Below, one piece after another: positions 1 to 4,744 of a stretch of DNA of 13,921 nucleotides. The translations under genes were made by a program, and so were the position numbers. The stretch is from Euryarchaeota archaeon UBA60. GTDB taxonomy: Archaea > Thermoplasmatota > Poseidoniia > Poseidoniales > Poseidoniaceae. The number at the start of each line of letters is the position of its first letter. The first letter of the stretch is position 1. Location of the stretch: assembly GCA_002503395.1 (NCBI GenBank), contig DARQ01000028.1, positions 1-13,921 of the forward strand, written 5' to 3'. The notes under the pieces were generated by a model, which did no database searches, was not told the origin of the DNA, and was given only the letters and a program-made list of their open reading frames with translations.

Positions 1-1
1 C

Positions 2-271
2 GATGCCACATCTATGATTGAGCAGACCCCGATGATGGCCGCCCCGCTGGCCGCCCCACTGGCTACCCCTCAGGCACTGCCACCCCCGCTCGATGCCCCC
101 GCACCAGCCGCGGTAACCATTCCGCAGATGGTACCAGTCCCTCCTGCCTATCCTCCTATCCCCTTGGAGGGTATTCCGGTCGGGTGGACGATGGACCAAT
201 GGCACCACTTTGGTCAAGAGCATCTCGACAAACTGAACCGTGAAAACAACCTTGGTGGAGGTGTGCAGTGA
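2..271 (+). CDS. C-terminal tail of a truncated Pro/Ala-rich protein
   Basis: The reading frame is open from base 2 (Asp-Ala-Thr-Ser before the first Met at base 14), so this is the end of a longer gene starting outside the window; the ATG at 14 need not be a real start. What is visible is a low-complexity linker of about 50 residues made of Pro, Ala, Leu and Met, followed by a short conserved-looking end with the core GWTMDQWHHFGQEHLDKL. A small C-terminal module of the form G-W-x-M-x-Q-W-x-x-x-G is something I associate from memory with large secreted or membrane proteins of marine Euryarchaeota, where it follows a flexible linker; that link is recall, not proof. It is translationally coupled to the next gene: the TGA stop shares one base with its ATG. 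The function of the missing part cannot be told. Confidence 0.75.
   Translation, partial: DATSMIEQTPMMAAPLAAPLATPQALPPPLDAPAPAAVTIPQMVPVPPAYPPIPLEGIPVGWTMDQWHHFGQEHLDKLNRENNLGGGVQ
257..263 (+). promoter_or_regulatory. Strong Shine-Dalgarno site
   Basis: GGAGGTG lies 7 bases before the ATG at 271 and is a long match to the archaeal 16S rRNA 3' end. It decides the start of the membrane protein gene: ATG 271 is correctly spaced, and the in-frame GTG at 268 is a less likely alternative. Confidence 0.7.
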
Positions 272-795
272 TGATTTCTGCCCCCACCCTGCATGTGATT
301 ACTACCGAACTGACGGTGGGAATGTTTGCCTTATCTGGCATCTGCTTCCTGTTGATGTTCATTGGAAAAGGTCCCGAGGTCAAGGATTCGGTGGCGCACT
401 GGGCTCTCGCCGGGGGTCTTCTGGCAACCCCATTGGCAATCTTGACCGGAGTTAATTCCGCTCCTGGAGATGGATTGGATAACCCATTGCTCGCTAACAA
501 ACTCCTGCTTTCGATGTCCGCGGTCGGCCTAGCACTTGGTCTGCTGTGGACCCGCATCACCGGTGGTCGTCAAGATGGAAGATTACATCCTTCCATAGGT
601 ATGGTCAGCGTCGGAATGGTACTGCTTACAGCGGGAATCGGTGGTGAATATTCCCGCGGTGAGACGCTGGTCTTCTTCCTACCCAAGGATATTGTATTCC
701 TGTTCCCGGTCTGGGTCAGTGTGATATTGATGGCGATGGGATTTACCCTGATAGGACTCAGTATCACTAAATCTAAGGCCACCGAAAGCCACTGA
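271..795 (+). CDS. Five-span membrane protein, DUF2231-like
   Basis: This is a 174-residue integral membrane protein with five hydrophobic stretches, around residues 12-30, 42-60, 75-94, 108-128 and 143-163. The order of features fits the DUF2231 family as I know it: a first helix, a helix with the signature ALAGGLLATPLAILTGV, a third helix running into Trp-Thr-Arg, a fourth with GMVLLTAGIGGEYSRGETLV (compare the family's Gly-Gly-x-x-Val/Tyr-x-x-Gly end), then an extra C-terminal helix. DUF2231 proteins often sit beside redox or cytochrome genes, but no biochemical role is established and none is claimed here. No CxxCH haem motif is present. The gene overlaps the upstream stop by one base, so the two are probably co-translated and the product may work with the upstream Pro-rich protein. 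The family call is tentative; 'small polytopic membrane protein' is safe. Confidence 0.8.
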   Translation: MISAPTLHVITTELTVGMFALSGICFLLMFIGKGPEVKDSVAHWALAGGLLATPLAILTGVNSAPGDGLDNPLLANKLLLSMSAVGLALGLLWTRITGGRQDGRLHPSIGMVSVGMVLLTAGIGGEYSRGETLVFFLPKDIVFLFPVWVSVILMAMGFTLIGLSITKSKATESH

Positions 796-903
796 GATTA
801 ATTTCCGGCTTGTTTTTCACAGGAAGGCAATCGAATACTTTCCAGTAGGTCGGACAAATCGGCGCCTACTCACTCGGTACGGTGCCGCAGAACCCGTAGC
901 CGT

Positions 904-1395
904 TCATGGGCTCACCTCGTCGATGGAAAGCATGCCATGCGAGGTGAAGGTCAACTTCCAGGGTCCGCTAATCGGTTCCCAGTCCTCGGGGTCGAGTTCT
1001 GCTGTCTCGGCATCGAGGAAGACGGATTCGAGCCAGGCGCCGTAGGCGGCTCTGTCTTCGACGCTGTCACCGGCCTGCAGGCAGATGGCGACGAGTTGCT
1101 CGTGTCGGGCGGCTTCTTCGTCGATTTCGAGTGCGTTGAATATGGATGGAACGAGGCCGTCGAATTCTCCCCACTCACCTCCACCAGACATGCAGAAGGG
1201 GTCGACGATCTCATGCAGGGCCTTGGCGAAGAGGCTCAGTCGTGCGACATTCTCATGGCTGAGTCGGGGTGCATCATGACCACCGCCGATTTCCCAGGAC
1301 CAGTAGGCCCGCTGCTGGGCGGGGTGCATGTGGATGAGGACGTGTGGATTGCCCTTCGCAGGGACCCATCGAACACAGGAGACGTGTGTCTTCAT
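904..1395 (-). CDS. Conserved-looking hypothetical protein, 163 aa
   Basis: I do not recognise this 163-residue soluble protein. It is acidic in its second half and rich in Trp, Glu and His. The N-terminal third has two short beta-like segments around HVLIHMHP and AYWSWEIGG, the middle is probably helical (residues 45-125), and the end returns to a beta-like stretch, GPWKLTFTSHGML. There is no signal peptide or membrane span. The start is well supported: the ATG overlaps the previous gene's stop as ATGA and sits behind a full AGGAGGTGA site. The plus strand carries a longer open frame here (937-1551), but it lacks a comparable ribosome site and crosses the operon junction. Coupling to the upstream gene suggests a joint function. 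It converges tail to tail with the membrane gene ending at 795. Confidence 0.75.
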   Translation of the reverse strand: MKTHVSCVRWVPAKGNPHVLIHMHPAQQRAYWSWEIGGGHDAPRLSHENVARLSLFAKALHEIVDPFCMSGGGEWGEFDGLVPSIFNALEIDEEAARHEQLVAICLQAGDSVEDRAAYGAWLESVFLDAETAELDPEDWEPISGPWKLTFTSHGMLSIDEVSP

Positions 1396-2195
1396 GCGTT
1401 CACCTCCTCGCTGATTGCGCCTTGGGTGCAGAAGACTCTGTCGATGGTGGCGAACCAGTTGAGCAGGTCGAGCCGCTTGAGCACGTCTTCGTTCATCTCA
1501 CCGCTGAGATGGTCGTTGTGGACCTTGAATACCTCGATGATATTGTGTTGATTCGATGCCCCGTTGAGGCGGGCGAAGCCCTTCTCTTTCCTCTGGATGA
1601 TAAAGCCGAGGTGCTCAAGCGTGACACCAGAGTGCACTTCGAAAGAATCGGGGGGGATATCGAACCAAGATAACTCGAAATCCACATCGCTGTGCTTGAG
1701 GTCGAGTAGGATGAGGCCACCATCCCGCACCTTGTGGGCGAACGCCTTCGCGTAGTCTGAGAAGTCTACATCAAGCCCGGCCACAGGCGTCGGAATCCAG
1801 TCGTCCAGCCAATCGACGTAGAGAATGTCGACCAACGGCATTGAAGCCAGCTTTTGGCCACCATCTCCCTGATTCATCTCAAGCCAGTGTGCAACATCGA
1901 GAGATACATTGTTGTAGAGCTTTGAACCGTGGTAATCGGTGTAACCGACCTTCTGGAAAGGACAATTACCTTCAGCATCCACAACGCCCTGTAAACCATC
2001 GTCCGGAGTATGCGGATAGATGTCATTGGCTACGAGCACGAAGGGTGTTCCCAAGGATGCGGCAATTTGCCAACTAGCAATCCAGTGTCCACCAGCAGCA
2101 GGGTGGTAAATCACTGTTGGTCGTCCACCTTTAGGGGTGTACGGTATTCCTTCGGTTGTGGTTCCATCTAACATATTCATTTCATTTTTCATCAT
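1392..2195 (-). CDS. Hypothetical protein, possibly methyltransferase-like fold
   Basis: This 267-residue soluble protein is not one I can name. Its layout hints at a Rossmann-type methyltransferase with worn motifs: TVIYHPAAGGHW (about residues 27-38, in the place of the glycine-rich SAM loop), VLVANDIYP (about 53-61, an acidic residue at a strand end), LVDILYVDWLDDW (about 121-133, motif-IV-like), HKVRDGGLILLDLKHSD (about 154-170, resembling the Gly-Gly turn after motif IV) and a closing EHLGFIIQRKEKG. The glycine loop is not canonical, so it could be inactive or belong to another alpha/beta fold. The start at 2195 has AGGAG nine bases upstream (2205-2209) after an A-run; in-frame ATGs at residues 2, 6 and 8 leave the exact start open. 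It overlaps the 163-residue gene by four bases (ATGA), so the two form an operon. Its leader follows directly on a tRNA-like gene. Confidence 0.7.
   Translation of the reverse strand: MMKNEMNMLDGTTTEGIPYTPKGGRPTVIYHPAAGGHWIASWQIAASLGTPFVLVANDIYPHTPDDGLQGVVDAEGNCPFQKVGYTDYHGSKLYNNVSLDVAHWLEMNQGDGGQKLASMPLVDILYVDWLDDWIPTPVAGLDVDFSDYAKAFAHKVRDGGLILLDLKHSDVDFELSWFDIPPDSFEVHSGVTLEHLGFIIQRKEKGFARLNGASNQHNIIEVFKVHNDHLSGEMNEDVLKRLDLLNWFATIDRVFCTQGAISEEVNA
1400..1408 (-). promoter_or_regulatory. Full-length Shine-Dalgarno site inside the upstream gene
   Basis: On the minus strand AGGAGGTGA lies 4 bases before the ATG at 1395, within the last codons of the upstream gene. It matches the archaeal anti-SD over nine bases and confirms both the strand and the start of the 163-residue protein. 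Confidence 0.7.
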
Positions 2196-2225
2196 ATTCT
2201 CATTCTCCTTTTTTTATTGTCGAGT

Positions 2226-2300
2226 TGGAGAGCGTACCGGGACTTGAACCCGGATCTCGAACTTCGCAGCCTCGAATGCTTCCTTCTACACCATACGCCC
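2226..2300 (-). tRNA. tRNA-Arg(GCG)-like gene with encoded CCA, atypical
   Basis: Read on the minus strand, a 72-base cloverleaf plus CCA can be drawn by eye. The acceptor GGGCGTA pairs with TACGCTC (one G-U). The D arm is GTGT/GCAT (two G-U) with loop AGAAGGAA. The anticodon arm has loop CTGCGAA, the variable loop AGAT, and a perfect five-pair T arm CCGGG/CCCGG with loop TTCAAGT. The anticodon is GCG (Arg, CGC/CGU codons). Two oddities: the base pair closing the anticodon loop is G31-G39, a mismatch, and the discriminator is U73, unusual for arginine. CCA follows at 2228-2226. No T-rich terminator follows; the next gene's ATG is only 30 bases downstream. It could be a functional divergent tRNA, a decaying copy or a tRNA-like structure. 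The form is well supported; function and amino acid are less so. Confidence 0.68.
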
Positions 2301-2307
2301 ATGAATT

Positions 2308-2358
2308 GTGGGAGAATAGCCCTACTCCGTCCTGGAATTCAACCAGGTCTTCTCCCAC
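2308..2358. repeat. Inverted repeat with nested hairpin
   Basis: GTGGGAGAA at 2308-2316 is the exact reverse complement of TTCTCCCAC at 2350-2358. Between the arms lies a second perfect stem, CCTGG (2331-2335) with CCAGG (2343-2347), around a seven-base loop. In RNA this gives an elongated stem-loop of about 51 bases with an asymmetric internal loop. It competes with the tRNA-like fold described at 2318-2391, as they share the inner hairpin. Confidence 0.55.
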
Positions 2359-2391
2359 GAGGGGAACGTGCAATTTACACCACCGGGGGGC
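2318..2391 (-). pseudogene. Degenerate tRNA-like element
   Basis: Just upstream of the tRNA-like gene on the minus strand is a second stretch with tRNA-like order. It has TGGTGTA followed by a short D-arm-like hairpin (GTGT/GCAC), an anticodon-arm-like TTCCC/GGGAG hairpin with a loop too short for a normal anticodon, and a T-arm-like CCTGG/CCAGG hairpin with loop TTGAATT, which lacks the invariant C56. The ends do not make a good acceptor stem. It may be a decayed tRNA (its shared TGGTGTA core hints at a common origin with the neighbour) or a chance run of hairpins. Confidence 0.25.
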
Positions 2392-2446
2392 CCATTCAGG
2401 GTCTCTCACCACTCTCTGTAGTCGCGTGCTGACAGATTTGCCAGAT

Positions 2447-2498
2447 GCACCTAAATGCGAATCCGCGGTTTCTAACGAATGGTCCACGGCTAAGGTGC
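2447..2498. repeat. Inverted repeat enclosing a small hairpin
   Basis: GCACCT (2447-2452) pairs with AGGTGC (2493-2498); inside, GCG (2457-2459) pairs with CGC (2464-2466) over a four-base loop. The short span, with a closed outer stem and an inner hairpin, suits a junction-type RNA fold, but six outer pairs can arise by chance. Confidence 0.35.
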
Positions 2499-2640
2499 CG
2501 CTGACTACAGGGAGATTGAAGTTATCACTTGCGTTAACGGGTAGTGCGACAGCGAAGTCGACCCCCCCTGGAATTGGAATTGGAAGTGAATGGGAGGTGA
2601 GTAATCAGACTCTCCTCGCTATCGCTGGAGTTACCGAGAA

Positions 2641-2648
2641 ATATAAAA
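2641..2648 (-). promoter_or_regulatory. TATA-like box, probably for the minus-strand RNA and operon
   Basis: The minus strand reads TTTTATAT, preceded by a BRE-like TTTCGA. Transcription would start near base 2618 and pass through the tRNA-like gene into the operon at 2195. The plus-strand reading TATAAAA is also TATA-like, so direction is uncertain. Confidence 0.35.
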
Positions 2649-2724
2649 TCGAAATTATTCTCACTCATTGTATCATCTCACTTTTGGCTATTATTTCAGC
2701 GATATGTGGATGAAACAATAGACC

Positions 2725-2732
2725 TATATAAA
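2725..2732. promoter_or_regulatory. Near-symmetric TATA box
   Basis: TATATAAA on plus is TTTATATA on minus, the latter an exact match to the classic archaeal TATA box. It lies between divergent genes; used leftward it would start RNA near 2700, used rightward near 2757. No clear BRE decides between them. Confidence 0.35.
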
Positions 2733-2857
2733 CACTGAGAAAATTATGGTTATTTGGTAATAACGGGAAAACGGAAATTAAGTTTTCAAGAAATACACAA
2801 ATGCAAATAACGACTTAGTTGATATCGCCTCCGGGAAAACCACAATCTGTCGCAGGA

Positions 2858-2865
2858 TTAATAAA
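2858..2865 (+). promoter_or_regulatory. TATA-like box for the zinc-binding gene
   Basis: TTAATAAA lies about 27 bases before a possible RNA start near 2889. That would give a leader of about 65-90 bases carrying the ribosome sites at 2942 and 2966. Confidence 0.3.
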
Positions 2866-2941
2866 CGGGGGAAATTCAACTACCATTGGATGGAATAAGA
2901 CGCAGATATCCACCAACTCAAGAGAAAGAAAATAAGGAAAA

Positions 2942-2970
2942 AGGAGATGAAGAAATGGGACAGAAAGGAG
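2942..2970 (+). promoter_or_regulatory. Two tandem Shine-Dalgarno sites for alternative starts
   Basis: AGGAG at 2942-2946 is eight bases before ATG 2955, and AGGAG at 2966-2970 is eight bases before ATG 2979; both ATGs are in the same frame. The products would differ by eight basic residues (MGQKGVGR). Sequence alone does not choose between them. Confidence 0.5.
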
Positions 2971-3635
2971 TTGGAAGAATGAATTTAGAGGACATAATCC
3001 CAGATTGTAGCATCTGTGAAACACCGTTGAGGTTGTTCTTCAGAAGTGGAGTCACAGCTGATGAAACAGGCTCAAAGATGGGTTGGGTTTGGAAATGCAC
3101 CCTGAGGTTCAAACCTTGGCATCACACCACGTTTTCTGAATTGGAACCACTCGATTACCCGGCTGTGCAAAAGGTGGTGGCTGAGATGTCCGACTCAAGA
3201 GAGGAGAGAATGAAGGTAGAACCGGCATTCGAGTACTACGAGGGTGATGAGGAGAGCGCCCATCTGTACCCCTACCGAGTCTGGACGCCGATACCCCCGC
3301 CATTGCTCAGCACGCAATGGATAAAGGAGAACATCACAGACGATTTCATTTGGCATTGGGTTCCTGCAACCGCACCTCGAATGGCGGCCTTCAAAAGCCT
3401 GTCTCAGGCAGACCAGTACGCCTCGGAAGCGGTGACCGTCTGCATGGAGTCGTTGTCGAAGAAGTGCGATGCAGCGGCGCAGGCAATCACAGAGCGATGC
3501 AGGTGTGGACGAACACTCTGCGCCACTCACCATCCCGAACCTAGCGAGGCTTGTCCATTCTGTAAAATCTGGGGCAGTGTACATGAATTAACGATTAAAA
3601 GGTTAAAAGAAATGAATAAAAATAATAAAAAGTGA
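2955..3635 (+). CDS. Cysteine-rich putative zinc-binding protein, unknown family
   Basis: With the start at 2955 this is a 226-residue soluble protein. Two cysteine clusters stand out. The N-terminal one begins CSIC (about residues 17-20) and includes a later Cys and the pair WHH about 30 residues on, in a layout somewhat like a GRF-type or single zinc ribbon. The C-terminal one runs CRCGRTLC-x-x-HH-x-n-CPFC (about residues 185-208), a likely zinc ribbon or treble-clef site. Between them is a Trp-rich and then helical middle part. The C-terminus is Lys/Asn-rich and its DNA strikingly AT-rich. I do not recognise the family; nucleic-acid binding is a reasonable guess from the paired zinc sites only. 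The open frame extends back to an ATG at 2886 without a ribosome site; starts at 2955 and 2979 each have AGGAG eight bases upstream. Confidence 0.7.
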   Translation: MGQKGVGRMNLEDIIPDCSICETPLRLFFRSGVTADETGSKMGWVWKCTLRFKPWHHTTFSELEPLDYPAVQKVVAEMSDSREERMKVEPAFEYYEGDEESAHLYPYRVWTPIPPPLLSTQWIKENITDDFIWHWVPATAPRMAAFKSLSQADQYASEAVTVCMESLSKKCDAAAQAITERCRCGRTLCATHHPEPSEACPFCKIWGSVHELTIKRLKEMNKNNKK

Positions 3636-3674
3636 TAACAATGAACAAGAATCTTAACAATTGTACCCCGAACA

Positions 3675-4544
3675 TCATGCTGTGGTTTTGGTCGGGAAGG
3701 TGTATTCCTTGACCCCCATCTCCTGATAGAGTTGCGGCATCTTCCCGGTCTTTGAATAGATGTAAAGTGCCGCGACCGCAACCTGCTCAGCGGCACTGCT
3801 CCACATGATGAGTACCGCTATCGCCAACCCACCGATAATCAAGCCGATGTAGCCCATCGAGCCGAGAACGGTGACCATCACGATGGTTGCGACCACGATG
3901 ATGGCGCCGAAAAGGAAGGTGATCAGGCCGATTCCCAAGCCCGAACTGATATTTTCCCCCCAGGTCTTGAAGAACATCTTCTTGCTCGACCTCATGCTGT
4001 CTCCAATCCCCTTACCCTCTATGACCATGTGTGGTATCATGAAGAAGGTCAACATCCACCAGATGGCAGCGCCGATGATTTGGATTACCATAGCCAACGC
4101 CGCACCACCACCACTGCGACTGTTCTTCCCGGCATTGGAGAGCATCTTCAGCAACAGGCCGACGGTGCCGGCGATTATTCCCCAGATGATGATGATGTGA
4201 ATGCGCTTGAACGCCGCCGAGAAACCATCACCAAAGGAGGGGTCTCCCCCTGATAGACGGATGTGAGCATTGGCGATCAGGGCGCTATTCCAGAAGGTGA
4301 CTATGATGCTTACCATCATGTAGCCAGAGAACACAAAGGCCATGTAGGCCGGGGTCATCTCTCCGCTGGAGGTCGTCGTCCACGACTGTTCCAGTGCTTG
4401 GGGAATGCCGACCGCGACCATCGCCCCGACGCTGAGGATTCCGCTCAATAACACGTAGACCATCAACTCGCCATCCTTGCGTACCACCGACATGCTCAAT
4501 TTGCTCATTTTCCAGCCGCGCCCGATGGTGTCGAAGAAACCCAT
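3675..4544 (-). CDS. Multi-pass membrane protein, DUF6159-like
   Basis: This is a 289-residue polytopic membrane protein. It opens with a short amphipathic segment, FFDTIGRGWKMSKLSMSVVR, followed by Lys-Asp-Gly-Glu-Leu and the first span. This resembles the start of DUF6159 proteins (Arg-Gly-Trp, then Ser-x-x-Val-Leu, then a charged turn and a helix). Six hydrophobic stretches follow, near residues 28-48, 68-90, 110-132, 147-170, 200-225 and 228-250. The end, AEQVAVAALYIYSKTGKMPQ, also fits the family's last helix and Tyr-x-x-x-Thr-Gly turn. The loop HIRLSGGDPSFGDGFSAAFKR links spans 2 and 3. The function of DUF6159 is unknown; it is an inner-membrane family without a known active site. The start has GAGGT six bases upstream (4551-4555). 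It is divergent from the giant surface gene, with 200 bases shared between them. Confidence 0.85.
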   Translation of the reverse strand: MGFFDTIGRGWKMSKLSMSVVRKDGELMVYVLLSGILSVGAMVAVGIPQALEQSWTTTSSGEMTPAYMAFVFSGYMMVSIIVTFWNSALIANAHIRLSGGDPSFGDGFSAAFKRIHIIIIWGIIAGTVGLLLKMLSNAGKNSRSGGGAALAMVIQIIGAAIWWMLTFFMIPHMVIEGKGIGDSMRSSKKMFFKTWGENISSGLGIGLITFLFGAIIVVATIVMVTVLGSMGYIGLIIGGLAIAVLIMWSSAAEQVAVAALYIYSKTGKMPQLYQEMGVKEYTFPTKTTA

Positions 4545-4572
4545 GTGCCGACCTCGAAGTGACCATTTATCA

Positions 4573-4580
4573 GTATATCC
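4573..4580 (-). promoter_or_regulatory. TATA-like box for the DUF6159-like gene
   Basis: The minus strand reads GGATATAC with its centre about 32 bases before the ATG at 4544, giving a near-leaderless transcript or one with a leader of a few bases. The match to TTTATATA is partial. Confidence 0.35.
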
Positions 4581-4650
4581 TAAAATGACCTATTGTCCAC
4601 TACCGTTTTTGCAAAATCGCCTATGACCGGAAAATCTTCGTTTAGTGCCA

Positions 4651-4658
4651 CTATAATG
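4651..4658 (+). promoter_or_regulatory. Weak TATA-like box for the giant surface gene
   Basis: CTATAATG lies about 90 bases before the ATG at 4745, which would give a leader of about 65 bases. No ribosome site precedes that ATG, so another start arrangement is possible. Confidence 0.25.
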
Positions 4659-4744
4659 GCCTGTTCGCATTTCTTTTTGATGGCATGGAGAATAGCAGCC
4701 GGTTTGCGAAGGCCGAAAGCAGAAGCGATTTGTAGTGGCCTTCA

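Larger units (their letters stand above)
2301..2880. other. Structured, gene-poor intergenic region
   Basis: No protein gene is convincing in this stretch of 580 bases: the open frames on both strands (plus 2156-2713, minus 2200-2487) run through the tRNA-like gene and show no ribosome site. It holds the tRNA-like remnant, two inverted repeats, a small GGAATT direct repeat (2570-2584) and, from 2640 rightward, an abrupt shift to AT-rich DNA with TATA-like boxes in both orientations. It separates the minus-strand operon from the plus-strand zinc-binding gene and probably carries both promoters. A structured leader or an unrecognised non-coding RNA on the minus strand is possible; I recognise no RNase P, SRP or riboswitch signature. 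Confidence 0.5.

Noticed and set aside
937..1551. 204-residue plus-strand open frame opposite the small minus-strand gene
   Set aside because: It crosses the junction of two minus-strand genes that have an ATGA overlap and a nine-base SD site; it lacks a ribosome site of its own.
2200..2487. 95-residue minus-strand open frame
   Set aside because: It lies on top of the tRNA-like gene and inverted repeats; the open frame is incidental.
2301..2640. RNase P RNA or SRP RNA
   Set aside because: The conserved RNase P core and the SRP helix-8 motifs were looked for on both strands and not found.
2156..2713. 185-residue plus-strand open frame
   Set aside because: It runs through the start of the minus-strand gene and the tRNA-like gene, and its composition looks random.
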